Shown: piece after piece, positions 29,260 to 42,900 of the stretch
How positions within the stretch are numbered: the first letter of the stretch is position 1
Layout of the letters: each line of letters begins with the position of its first letter
Assembly: GCF_037975245.1 (NCBI RefSeq)
Contig: NC_092576.1
Location: 40,614,111 to 40,678,110 of the forward strand
Reading direction: 5' to 3'
DNA length: 64,000 nucleotides
Origin: Apostichopus japonicus
Taxonomy: Eukaryota > Echinodermata > Holothuroidea > Aspidochirotida > Stichopodidae
The notes under the pieces: generated by a model
What the model saw: the letters and a program-made list of their open reading frames with translations, nothing else
Databases searched by the model: none
Told to the model about the DNA's origin: nothing
Translations under genes and position numbers: made by a program

Positions 29260-31590
29260 TTCCAACACAATGATAATATTTTGTTTAAATTAAGTGTCAG
29301 TATATAGTTTTACATATATTCAGATCTTACTTCTTAGTGTACAAAGTAAGGGTAAGCAACTATATATATGTATGGAGTTTGTTACTCCATTCTCCACAAT
29401 GCTACATCACACCTGACCAGAATTAGGGCAACAGACTTTATGCAGGGAGGCACATGTATGCATACATGTGTGAAAGGCTCTGAAGGAACAATACAGTAAA
29501 TAACACAGAGTGAACATAATAACAACAGATTCAAACAATTATTAGACTAACTGTACCACAAGTCATAATCATACAACAAGTTGGTGCATTTAATAACAGA
29601 TGTACAAAATTTTAAAATATTTGAAGTTTTACATCCCAACATATACTGTAGGTTGTAAAAATATCTGAGGGCCACATGAATTTGAATGTTGAACAAATCA
29701 CCTAAATACATTCCATGCTATTTTATGTTGGCTAGAAAGTCGCTGTCAGCAATTTTGCTAATGTGATAGATGTTTAATCCAGATGCACATCGGTTAGCCC
29801 AGCAATATGCTAAAACCTATAGGCCCTTGATGGGGACTTGAGTGTCCCTCCTGATCCTTTTTTTTCTACTAAACTAAACTAACGAAAAAGCCTAGTACTG
29901 TATAACAGTTGAAACAGCATAACCACTGATTTACGTTTTCTTCTTTCTTTTCGAAATTATAGTACAATACATGCTAGGCAGACAAGACTAGACTGTGGGT
30001 TTACCATTTAGAGACCTACTGTAGGCTAATATAAATAACTTACTCTTGGCCTTAGGCCTAGACTATGCCTAGATGGAGTATAGGCCTAACATTACACTTA
30101 GTTACATTGTCAGTTAGGCATGACGTTTAACGAAACATGTCATTTTACACCCGGGCTGATTCTCTATCGTAAAATAAAACGTTATTGTTATATTAGGTCT
30201 TATCAAACTCAATTCATCATACCTGTTCGACCAACGCTTGCTTATATGCTATGACAGGGAACATGCGGCTCCACAGATAATCATGACCTCCCCAGGGTTA
30301 CCTATTGATGATCTGTAGTGTATGCACTAATACTACAGATACTGAATACAGAACTTCAATGTTGATAATGATCTACGAATACCTTGTTTACATTGGTGAG
30401 TCGCACGCATTAGACAAATATGAAATAGGGCTTAGCACATCTTAAACAAATCAGTTTGCTTGTGTACAAGGTACTGTTTTAAGATTTTGTTTCTGTTTCG
30501 AAAACCAAGTAATACTGTTGAACTAAAGTTTCAGTGGCTTAAGTTCAGTGGTACGGATATGAAGCACATGCACCTTATGTGATTACGTAATTGTTGCACT
30601 AATTCGCCTGGGCCTAACCAATTTCCCAGGGTATCACGACTGTGAGAAAACAACCAAGCTGGAGTGTTTGGAAATAAACCCAAATCGAGGCCTAGGTTGT
30701 TAAGATTTCAGGTGGGCAAAGATCTAAAGATCCTAAGCAATGTCGTGATTGTAAACGGAAAAACCTAACATCAAATAAGAGTTTGACTACTGTTGCACGT
30801 GACGAGTTTCTTTGCAGTTCGTGAGTCGTAAAAAATCTTAGTCCTTACTTTGTCAAGGTGCCGCCAGTGTACAGTATCATCCCGAACTCGATATGCTAGC
30901 CTATAGGCTACAATAACGTTACGTCTATACAAATTGCAAGTTGATTGCCTATCCGAGGCCGTTTAAGTTACACAGCCTGACACAGGACTAATACTAAGTT
31001 AAAGAGTAAGACATACGCTTATAATATATGTTACATAGTAGATGGGCAAGTGAACGTTGTGAGGAAACAAAATTGCCAGAACTCGATGTCAAAGGAAATA
31101 TTTGTGTGCTTTGTAAAACTCATCAAGGAAATTTAGATGGCTTCAGAGAACATATGCAGTGCTACTTTCTGGAGTAAGCAAGGGTTTAGCCCATGAACAT
31201 AGTTCACATCTCTTGTTATGGCATATTGAGATGCTCGGGTTTGCAACTGATAATGTGGAATATTTTCTCTTTAAGATATAATTGTGGAGTTGTCTACTAT
31301 GGCCTAGGAATACCCTTTATTCTATAGCGAGCAATGACAAATCCATACTTCATATCACAGGACAGAGTAGAATGTACTAAGAATGAATACAATGTTTAAA
31401 TTTTTATAATATTTGGTCTGCAAACTTTCATGCTTGTAACATGCATCTAGCAAAAAATCCTCTTGTTCAAACCTTCTTATGAGTTCAATCTCCTAAGTTT
31501 AAACAATGCCTATTTATAATATTTTGTAGTTAATAATCAAAGGAATGAAAAATTCAGAAAATTACATTGCCAATTTGCCTCAATTAGTAA
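29260..31590. other. Region between ISOC2 and H6PD
   Basis: AT-rich sequence without recognisable genes. It holds the LINE tail at 29823. The upstream non-coding exon and promoter of H6PD may lie in 29260-33500 but could not be placed. Confidence 0.4.
29823..29880 (+). repeat. LINE 3' tail, truncated copy
   Basis: A 57-base near-identical inverted copy of 19632-19688 (GGGGACTTGAGTGTCCCTCC, then T run and CTACTAAACTAAAC). It is the tail of the LINE family named there. Confidence 0.65.
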
Positions 31591-31596
31591 TTTATT

Positions 31597-31920
31597 AGAG
31601 AGTGGTGGCCAATTGGCTAAGGCAGTGTACTCGTGATCCAAGAATTGCTGGTTAGACTCCTAGCTGCCTAGTTCATTACGTTGTGTCTTTGGGCAAGTTG
31701 CTTTATCTCACTTGCCTCTCTCCACCCAGGGGTTAAATGGGTACCTGTGACGTAACTTGTCGATGGGCACAGCATATAACTGTAGCAGCCTGGAGTGATT
31801 GTCTTTGGGACAGGTTATCATTGACCAGGGGTAACATTGTCTGTAAAGCGCTTTGAGACCTATTGCTGGTATAAAGCGCTATATCAAAGTGGAATATTAT
31901 GATTATTATTATTATTAATT
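31597..31920 (+). repeat. tRNA-derived SINE with L2-like tail
   Basis: Close relative of the copy at 2468: head GTGGCCAATTGGCTAAGGCA, eroded B-box (GCTGGTTAGACTCC), TTGGGCAAGTTGCTTTATCT, tail GCGCTTTGAGACC and AAGCGCTATATCAAA, then ATT repeats. Confidence 0.82.
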
Positions 31921-32147
31921 GTATATCTAAAACATTACTTGGATGCATGATTAGGCTGGTGTATTGACCTTATACCCATTGTAACTGTACAGTTGTATGC
32001 TTGACTACTGTAGATAATGTTTGACAGTTGACACAATCACTACTCTATGCCTAGCACTATTATACCGATGGCATTACCATGTTTCCCTTTTCTTTGTCCA
32101 TTTCAAATAACTTTTTTTTAGCAGAGCAAGCTGTTTGCCGGTTACAT

Positions 32148-32507
32148 TTAAAGGGTCTGAAGACTCGCGCAAAAAGAAACGTCTAATGCCGGTAATCTGA
32201 CCTAGTTTCGAATGAGGTGTAACAGAAGTGTTAGACACCACGATTGATCCCAGAAAATACACTCACAGCTTGCTACCATCGGTAATTAGACACTAGTGTA
32301 CAGTCAGTACTTACAGCTGCAGTCAATAACCACAGCACAGTGTACAAATGATACAGCGATGGACATCTCAGGTCCAACTAATGGTCTCTCTTTTCATTAC
32401 TGTCTGCATTTTGTAGCGACAAGCAGAAAACTTCACTTGCAAGCAATGGAAAGTTAACTTTTTCAGAGCGCGGCACTCGGTTTGGGGCGAGTCTTCAATG
32501 CCTTTTA
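32148..32507. mobile_element. TTAA-flanked MITE, family B, copy 2
   Basis: Left edge TTAA then AGGGTCTGAAGACTCGCGC; right end GGGGCGAGTCTTCAATGCCT. The right TTAA is changed. Opposite in direction to copy 1. Confidence 0.68.
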
Positions 32508-33548
32508 TCTTGAGATACCCAGGAGTCATTAGTTCTTTGCTGGGAGTCGAAACGGTAGATATCACTATAAGTGTTCACTGTGTAGGCTTCATTGTGTTGT
32601 TGTTATTCATTATTCTGCATTACAACCAATGCATTTGTTCGGGCCTGCTACAGTACCAATTACTGTGTTAAACTGACTGTGTTGTGGATAAACATGGACA
32701 CAGTATTATTGTTTGAATTTCTAACTAGTGCTCAGGCTCTACAAAAATGGACAAGAATTTGGGGTAAAATGTATATATTAGTTGTCATGATTGTGCAATT
32801 ATTTACAGCTCAGTAGATCCAAAGAAGTATGTAAAGTTTGTGACCAGATCGGCTTGTTCATGATTATGGATATTGGAGTGCATGTAATGAAGCTTTAGTG
32901 CTTGATATCGTACAGTAATTTGAAGGGAAACACTAAAATCTTGTTGATACAAAGAATCCACACAGTACACCCAACCCAAACAAGGTAGCGAACGCCCAGC
33001 GCACAAAAAAAGATCCTGCACTAGTAACATCGTCTGGTTCACCCCCCCATCCCATCCCCACCTTCAGTATGGATGTGAAAACAAATGTAAGAGGTATCTT
33101 CCTCAAGCTAATAAAACAAAGTAAATGATTGGTGGTATGTGAACGTTCTTTTCTCTGCCTTGAAGAGAATAAAACACCGTTTGAAGAAGTACAATGACAC
33201 AAGAACATCTTGAGGCATTCATGTTGATGTTTGTGGAAGAATGGATCTTGGCCAAACTTGACACTAAAAATATCATTTCCCTCTGGGCTGCAGGCTCCAC
33301 AAAATATTCAACAGCAACACCTTGAAAGTCAGTTACAGCTATACAAAAATATATGAAGTCAATCATTCAATGCCATTTAATTCAAACATCAGCAAGCAGA
33401 CCATTTATTTATAGTCCTTCAGGGAAGTCAGGTTTAGGGGTTTTTCTCTTCCTTTCCTTACCATAAAATATAATTTCTAACTTCCCTTTTCTCTAATTAG
33501 ATCTCCAACAGTAACATATATTACAGATTGACATTTCACTGAGACGAC

Positions 33549-36500
33549 ATGTACCTTCGCACTCGCTGGAAGAGAGTCTTCCTCCTGGGCATCGGAATCT
33601 TCTTGGTTCTGCTCGGGTTTAAGACGTACGCCCTCGATGAGCAAACTCCCGTGGCTAACATCGTCCTCATCGGCGCCACCGGTGACCTGGCCAAGAAATA
33701 TCTATGGCAGGGTTTCTTTAACTTGTTTCGTGGTAAGTCTTTTCTATTCATATTTTGATAGTCTTTGTGTTACTAATTTAAGTATTTTAGTTTTATGGTA
33801 TGCTGTCATATTTTATTGCTTTAGTCTTTAATTCCTGAATTTTATTGCGTTAATAATTATTGTTAGGATATATATTTATTTATTTTTGTAATGTTTAGGA
33901 TGCAATATTTTTAGGCTGTATTATTATTTTTAAGCTGTATTAATTTTAAGTTGTAATATTTTATGCAATTTTGTGAAGTGCTTTGAGATCATTCTTTGAT
34001 GTAAAGCGCTATATAAGAATAAATTATTATGATATTATTATTATTTAGTGAAGTTTCGTAACAGTTCAGATTTAATACTTATGTAATGAAAAAGGATATG
34101 TGGTAATATTTCACTATGCCTTATCAACCTTATTCAAAGGCAAACAGAATTTATGAAGTAGTTATGGTATGTGTTCACACATAATATATGTGTGTGTGTT
34201 TGTTTGAAATATATGTGTGTTTGTGCGTTATCATGATGGCTTGGCTTGTAGACACTCACTGTGTCCAGCATACGTGACCATCATATTTGGTGTGTAGTAG
34301 ATCTATTTGGTGAGTTTTCAGCTGCTTACATTATGGGTAGATGTTAAAGGTCATTTGAGGTCACCAATGATCAAAAATATGGAAATCAAAATATGAAAGC
34401 TGGTCAGCAGCTCATTGTACTAAATAAGTACAGTAAGACCTAGGGGAACCTCACTTTGCATGGACCACACAGGTCCCCATACCCCAGGATAAGAAAGATG
34501 GGTGTAACCATGGTAACATGCTCTCATTGCATCACAGCCTGCAACATGCCTGTGTTTCCTACAGAAGTTTCTTTTAATACTGCTCAGGAATTGTACAAAT
34601 TGACTTAACAAGTTTGTCAGAATTTTTATATTCACAGCATAGGTCTACAGTAACAGAAAAAACATATCCACGGTTTTAAACTCAGCTTTGGCATTTTTGC
34701 ACCACACCAAAAACAACCTGTTCCCATGATTGTATATAGTTCTGTCAAACATGACACTATAACCAGTTCAAACTGATTAATTTATGAGCAGGAAGTAGAT
34801 AAATGAATGGATGAATTTAGAGGCCAACGTCTCCATTCAATGGGTAGAGAAGGAAACTGACCTAGAAAATGTCCTGAGCAATTAACAAGCTGAAGGACGA
34901 CTTCCTGGGGAACTTTTAAACCCATTAATCGCTGTTTATAGGTCATCAATATTGCTACATAATACAGGGATGTGCCCAGGATTTCCTGAGTGCCGGGTAT
35001 ACTGATCGCCATCCTTGGGGTGGGGTCTAAGGGGAGGGGGGTGTCTAGATTTTGAAGGTGCTCAGATGCCAAATGCTGGCACTTGTGTAGCCTTTTAAGC
35101 ACATGTATACACAAGTACTAGTTTGCTAACAATTTACATTTTTAGTTTTTTTTTTAGTGAAATATATTACGTACCTGGTAAAAGTTATTAGTTTATTTGA
35201 AAGAGATTTTACAAGGGACCGATTGAGAGCTGTAAGTAATGTTTCTCGCATGCGTAACTGATGTATTATTAGTCTGTATAATTTTGGCATAGGCTAAGCC
35301 TAATTTATGTTGAATATCTTGTTAGGAATGTCAGGATATGAGATGAAAATAGTGCTAGGCGGGATTCACGATTTTTAGGGCAATGCTGGGCGGTAATTTT
35401 TAGTGCTGGGCGGGGCCGCCCAGTGCCGCCCAACGTGAGCACGTCACTGATAATATGCTAAAAGGTCTGAATAATGGTTACTCCTGTGGCAAGCTGATCA
35501 GTGTTAAGGTAGAATGGATAAAGGCCGTGTTATTAGAGGACGCAAGAAAACCTTGCACGTGTTAGGTCCTGGATTCGATTCCCGGCTGGCCAAGGTACAG
35601 AGTGGATTTTTCTTCTTGGTGATATCCACAGTTTTCCCCCATCTGAAATTGTTTTCCAAAAACTATACAAAATTTAAAATGAGCTAAAATTTTAAGTTGG
35701 ATAGCCACTCGCTGTGAAGTGTAAGTAAATACGCCATTGGACTGCTACTGTCACATGCACATGTGGTTGCTAAGCAAAGTAAAATGCCTTCCTGGTGAAT
35801 GTTATGATCATTAACTCTTAACTGCAATTTATAAGCATTTTACTCTCAAATGCTTGCAAAAATACTGTATTTCTTTTCTAAGATAGGGGAAGTTATTGTC
35901 TAGTTTAATCCTAAGAGAAGTGCTCTGGAAAATGTTTATCAAATAATTGCTTGCTCAAATAAGTTTGTCATACTGGGAAACAATTAAATTCCAGCTTTGT
36001 TGTAATATTTTGATATTGAATTATCTTTATCCATGGGTGTGTTCAAAGCATATCACTTTCACCAGGTTGCATAAGATTGGTGCATAGGGATATATGCCGA
36101 AATGTACTTAAGGGTTGAATATCAATGTTCTTAAAGGGAGCAAAGACTTGCGCACAAAGAAACGTCTGATGACGGTATAAATCTGACCTAGTTTCGAATG
36201 AGGTGTAACAGAAGTGTTAAACACCACCATCGATCTCAGAAAATACACACACAGCTTACTACCGGCAGTAATTAGACACTAGCGTACAGTCAATACATTC
36301 AGCTACAGTCAATACCCACAACACAGTGTACATAGCAGCGATGGACATTTCTGCAGGGAGTTGTAATGGAACTCCCTGATCTCAGGTCCAGATAAAAGAT
36401 AACAAGGTATCTCGTTTCATTACTGTCTGCATTTTGTAGCGACAGGGAGAAAACTTCACTTGCTAGCAATGGAAAGTTAACTTTTTCAGACGGCGGCACC

Positions 36501-39500
36501 GCAATTAGGGCGAGTCTTCAATGCCTTTATTATAGTGCAATGATTTGCGATTTTTGGTTTTTCTGTTGTATAACAAACTAGTCTTTGCAATTTCAGTACA
36601 GTGTTTACTAAAATATCCCCACAAGAAAATTTACAAGTAAGGCAGAGTTCATTTTTACTGTTCACAACAAAGATATTTTTAGAAATTTCATGGTTCTTGA
36701 ACAAGAATACATTAATACTCAGTCCCTAAGTACTAACTTGAAGCCAACAGTTTGTCAACAGGATGAAAGCAATATTAATTAGGACATTGTATGCAAGTTT
36801 TAGTGGAGAAGAACTTGGTACTTCTAAGGGGTCATCATTCAAACCAACATTGAATCGTTTTCAACTCTAACAAAGGATTAGTGATTTACAAGAAAAAAAT
36901 GATTGCCACAGAATGAAGATATTACTGATTTTTGGTTATTGAATAGAATTTTTTGTAAACTTTGTCAATTTAATTTTACCATTTTTGGGGGGGGATAAAT
37001 ATTTTTTTTAATTTTTTTTTTATTCAATATACCTTTTAATTTTTTGTGTGTGTGTTTTCTTTTATTTGTTTTAATATTGTAAGTGTCATATTTAATAGTT
37101 TTAATAGTCATATTTAATATTCATATTTAACAGTTTTAATAGTCATATTTAATATTTTATAAGTCATATTTAGTAGTCATAATAATTTAATAGTCATATT
37201 TAATATTTTAATAGTCATATTTAAGTCTCTTAACATTTTATCCAAAACATATTTAGCCTAGTTATATCTGTTCTGTCTCCTGGCAGGTGTCAAACAGAAC
37301 TCTCTCGACCTTCATTTCACCGGTGGGACCCGTCTACCCTTCAACACAGGTAACGAACAGTTGACCAAAATCCTTCAAGATTCCGTGGATTGTCAAGCTA
37401 GAGACGAAGAATGTCTTGATTCGTTGCACGCCTTCCTGGATCGGGTAGATTACGCCCAGCTCAAGACTGCTGACCATTACAGAGATCTGTGCACCAGTCT
37501 TACAGATAGAGCTTCCTCAAGGAGGGAAGAGGGACGGATATTTTATCTCTCCGTTCCGCCATTTGCGTATCCCGAGATCGTCGAACACATAAATCAAGGT
37601 GAGACACTGTGTGGTTTAGGTTTATTGTGTTTCATAGGGAATAGTTATCGCATCCAAATGCTATGCAAAGTGGGCAAATTGCTATACAAGTGCAAAAATG
37701 CTATGCAAAGTGGGCAGATTGCTATACGAGTGCGAAAATGCTACGCAAAGTGGGCAAATTGCTATACGAGTGCGAATATGCTACGCAAAGTGGGCAAATT
37801 GCTATACGAGTGCGAAAATGCTACGCAAAGTGGGCAGATAGCTATACGAGTGCGAAAATGCTACGCAAAGTGGGCAAATTGCTACATACGAGTGCGAATG
37901 TGCTACGCAAAGTGGGCAAATTGCTATACGAGTGCAAAAATGTACTTTATGTGGGATGTGGGACAAAGTTGAGGGCTTTCAAAACTGCTGTGCAAATGTG
38001 TGGAGAATAAATCTTTAATTGATCACATTATAGGTCTGATATATTAACATTATAGGTCTGATATATTGGAATATATTATAAAACAATGAATGTTACATAA
38101 CTTTCTGTAACCTTAAGATTTAAATTTTCTGTTTTAAAACTAATAACTGGTCAACGTTCTGTTCATTTTAATGGAGTAGTAAAAGTGACTCTCTGTTAAG
38201 TTCCTTTCAAAATCCGGTCATTAATTCAGTCAATTGTCTTGTTATTTTGTCACAGTTTGCAGACCTCCAGACCCAAGAACATGGCTAAAGGTAGTCCTGG
38301 AGAAACCTTTCGGCAGTAGCTTAAACTCAGCACAAGAGTTGTCAGTCCAGCTCTCCAAGCATTTAAAAGAAGAAGAAATTTATAGAATTGATCATTACCT
38401 GGGGAAACCTGGTATGTATACATCTATCACCAAGTTGAAGATATCCTCAGTTTCATCCCTAGATTCTAATCTAGATTTCAAAAATTCAGATTATTTACTT
38501 CGCTCCTCGCTTACCTGTCTCCTCACAACCTTAGCACCTCATTCTACCGTGCCTATAAAGTCCTGGTAAAATAATAACACTGTGCGCCCTCTATGACCGA
38601 ACCCCCCCTCGGTCACTCCTCACTACTCATTCTACCATTAAAAGTGTCTTCACGTGAATTTCTTGTGGATATATTTCCCTTGGATTTCGTCTTGGTTTTC
38701 TTTAGCGATCTTTGGAAGTTTCTTTCCTCGGATTCTTAGGAGTATTGCAGTCCTTTCCAGCCCGATAAGTATCCTTTTTTGTTGAAAGGGAGGGTTTTGG
38801 GGACTGTTTTTATTCCTAGTGCGTTCCGCCCTTAGGTTTTTTGCGGGGGTAGCAGTTCCGCGAACTGCCTAGGTTTCCCGCCAATTTCCCTTCCCCACGC
38901 TATAGGCGTGTCGTTGTATTTTCAGGTTCATAGCATGTCTACATTGTATTTCTATTCACGATTTCTTCTTCTATATTTCGCTCTCTCATGTTCTTTTTCA
39001 GCTTGTGTTGATTTTGTTGGGCCACTTCGTAGCGTTTTTCGTATTTTGCCGTTGCTAGGTTACGCTACGTACCTCTACTCACCGTTATGTACCCCCCGTT
39101 CTCTCCCGTTCTCTTGTTAGTTTGCATTTTTCCGTAAGCTTAAGAGTTAGTCTTTCCTTAATTCGAGCGTTTTAGTTTGTCTCGTAACCAGCTGAAGTTT
39201 TTTTAACGTTTCGATGTTTCGGCCAGGCAGAACCTGGGTCGAACACGATTTGTGTCCTAAGTGTAGAACCTACACCAGACGGGACCCATGCCTGGTCTGC
39301 ATAAATTTTTCGCCAGCCCAGTGGCACTAGATAGACCAGTGGCTTACGAGTCTAAGAAGCAAGCTTTAGGGCAGGCTGGACTTGATTCCTTAGGCCATCG
39401 GTGCCCCAGAAAAAGATATAGGAGAGACAAGAGAGAGAGAGAGAGGAGGAGGGAGAAGTGGTGAGACAGGTGGAGGAAAGTGGCCAGGAGAGGGCCGAAG

Positions 39501-39940
39501 GAGAGGTGGAGAAGAGAGAGAAAGAGTACCCCTAACGGTCCCGGCGACGTCCGGTTGATTACGGCCAGAGGGAAGGGCAGGAGCAAGGCTCCCGCCAAGA
39601 AAAGACCTCTCGAGAAGAGGCACGGCTCGGCCGGGCTAGAGGCAACGTCTCAGTCCGGGTCGCAGCAAAGAGTACCCCTAACGGTCCCGGCGACGTCCGG
39701 TTGATTACGGCCAGAGGGAAGGGCAGGAGCAAGGCTCCCGCCAAGAAAAGACCTCTTGAGAAGAGGCACGGCTCGGCCGGGCTAGAGGCAACGTCTCAGT
39801 CCGGGTCGCAGCAAGAGAGACCCATGGAGCGCGGGCTACAGGCCACGGAGAGCTCGGGTCCGAGAGAGAGAGTACGACCGAGGGGTCGCTGAAACGGAGC
39901 CGGTCCCATAGCAGGCTCCGGGGAGCCCGGGTCCGGCGAG

Positions 39941-39980
<40 letters not shown>

Positions 39981-42900
39981 CCGGAAAGGACAGAATGTCC
40001 GGGTCGAGGAGTACCGGCGTGGTGGTACCCGGCGTGGTACGCACACAGAGACGGGCTCTGGGAGCCTGGGTCCGGCGAGGCCCCGGGCCCGGCGAGACCC
40101 CGGGTCCGGCGAGACTCGAAGGGAAGGCAGAACCGAGGTTTCACTCCAGATCCGAGACCGCCCCCGGAGCCGCGAACCAGAGCTATACAATCGACTGCTG
40201 GGTCCTCAGAGATTGGCTCCGGAGGGCCCGGGCCCGACGAGAACGGGGGCGCAGGGGCAGAAGCCTGGCCCACAGATCTCCAAACGGGATCCAAAACTGG
40301 TCCCGAAGTCGGGAGCCTACGAGAGTAACAACATTTACAACTGCGGCATTCACAATAACATTTACAACTACAACAACATTTACAACGAGATTAACAACTG
40401 CTAGGCCCCCAGAACGGGGTAGCAGGTGCAGAAGCCCGGCCCGCAGACCCCCTAACCGGAGCCGCGGCCGGTCCTGAGGCCGGGAACCGACGAGATTACC
40501 AATGCCGGGCCCCCAGAACGGGGTAGCAGGGGCAAGCGCCCAATCCGAAAAGAGAACCAGCCCCGAGCCAGGTTCCCACGGCAAAGGGAGAAATACTTAT
40601 CCCCAGACACCGAACACAGACATCGGTGCCGAGGAGCGATCGCAACCCATGGCCAGCCCGGCCGCGACACCACGATCAATCCCAGACCAAAGAATGGAAC
40701 CTGATTTGTTCCCCGGCAAGGACGACCTGGTTTGCAGAGCGTCGGGCAACCTGTCCGGCCTAGACGACGAGGTCGACCCCTAGATTTCGGGGTTACAGAG
40801 GACGGTTACTCCCGCGTCCCAGATTAGGGGGAGTGTCCCCCCCCCCCGGAACTAGCAGCTTGAGCGGCGACGACAGGTTCGAATCATTTGCGGAAAAACA
40901 CCGCTACCACTACACATCCCAAATGTGTGTTTATTTATCGAGTACCTGCAGACAATCATGGGTCATATTCTCCTCGCTAATTATACTCCTCTCTAATCAT
41001 AATTCATCGCCATTTGCCTAGGTTAAAATCTTACTTGTGTTTAAAAACACGGTCGTTTAAAACACTGGTGAACCCACTTCCAGAACATGTTAAAATGCGT
41101 AAGACTGAGGGGTTTCAAATCGGTTCTCATGACGTACAGTATTCCGTTTACCTTAAAACCTTGGCAAACTGCTAGGAAGATAACTTTCTCGAGACTTGGC
41201 AAAGTGCCAGGAAACATAACGCTCATAGATCCTTGGCAAACTGCCAGAAAAAAAAAAGAAAAAAAAAAAGAAGGTACAACGTGGCACATTTGTTAAGAGA
41301 GGAGGGGGGGCCAAGCAGCCACCTGGCTTGACACGTGTAAGCTCAACTTTTACTGCAACGAGCTATCGACTACGTGAGCGATCCTATGGAATAAGCCTTT
41401 CTTCCTATTTCTTTGGTGAATTACCAAGACAAACGCGTTAGTAAGTTGAAAAAGGGGTAGGATACAACCCCAGCAAGTTACAAGCGCTAACACGCTCCAA
41501 ACATACAGCATGCGCTTCATGAACAATGTTCGATGTTCCGACATCTTAAGCAGAGTTGCATTTCGTAGCACCTGATGGCCTAGTCTTGACTAGCCTAGGC
41601 GCTAGGTGGTTTCAATAGGAAGCTGGAAACCTTTACTGCACTACGAAATGGACACATCTCGACAGGAAGAGATTTGAGAAGTAACGGGTACGTTATCATA
41701 ACATTCAATACGTGTTTATTACGTTAAATGTGGTGTTGATGAAACGTTGACATAAGATGTCGATGAGATATTACGTTATATTAATGTTATATTAATGTGT
41801 TAACGGAATTTGTTTTGAAATAATAGCCCCTAAAGGGTTTCGGTAACATATTTCTTACACCTCTAATAACGCTATCATAGCAAAGACTAAACAATTAGCA
41901 AGCTTTGTGTTTGCTGAGTAACTCCCTGGACTCCGTTAAACAGCCAGGATTTATGAGGTGGAATTTCTACAAACCCACCCTACACATCCCCTGTTGGGAG
42001 TTTGTTCCTGGTGAGTAGGGCTGTAGCTTAGTTAGCTCAGTGGTTAAACCCGGTGCCTTCCAATCAAAAGGTCCCGGTTCAAGTCACCCCAAGATTAATG
42101 TATGTTGTCCAGTTACAGAGCTGTTGACAATTCATAGTCATGGACATTAAAATATGAATGTACGAGACTGACTCTGGTCAGCTTGCGGCTTTGATAAGCC
42201 AATGAGGCTTCTTCACAAGTTCCTACTTGCAGGATGATCTAAATTACATACACAAATACATACATATACTGTAGTTGTAAAAGCCACGTAGCAGCTGTAG
42301 CATTGATTAAGACTCTGATGAAGCAAACTATCCATTCAGTACTCAATTTTTGGAGAGCACTGTGGTCAAGCGGCGTAGGCAGTGTACTGGTGATCTAAGG
42401 CTTGCAGGTTTTAGTCCTGGCCAGATCATTCTGTTGTTTCCTTGGGCAAGGCACTCTATCTCCATTGCGTCTTTCCATCCAGGAGGGATTTCTCTCTGTT
42501 TAACAGGTTATTGTTGACCAGGGTAATATTGCTAGCGCCTCTGGCTTCGTTATCGATAGATAGGCCGGCGCAGTTCAACCCTCAATATTATTATTAATAT
42601 TATTTTTCATGGAAAGAACCTCCATTAACCTCCCTACAGGGTACAGCTTAGGTCTACATCATCAAGGCATTACTTTTCTTCAGAGGTTTTCTGATTGCAA
42701 CTGGCGGATAACTAAAGGGGTCATCAGCGGTACTGTGGTACTGCAAGCAGTGCTGCGAGTGCTGCTGTATTGCAGGCGCTAACAAGGTCATCATACAGGC
42801 CACTGTCCTTGACTTCTTTAGCAGCATATACAGAATAACCACTTTCCTGCACCACAGTGGCGTCAGCAGGGCAAAGGATCGGCACCAACACTCTATTTGC

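Larger units (their letters stand above)
34060..37286. other. Rest of H6PD intron 1
   Basis: Holds a repeat with AGGTCA words near 34345, a G-rich palindromic patch near 35395-35440 (GGGCGGGGCCGCCCAG), a tRNA-like SINE piece at 35520, the family B MITE at 36131 and TCATATTTAATA-type short repeats at 37085-37230. No other gene is seen. Confidence 0.5.

Noticed and set aside
37361-37972. A 203-residue open frame
   Set aside because: Its start is H6PD exon 2; the rest is the intron 2 minisatellite read through the GT donor at 37599.
39705-40584. Long minus-strand frames in the GC-rich stretch
   Set aside because: They lie antisense inside the fossil DIRS-like element, and high GC content explains their length.
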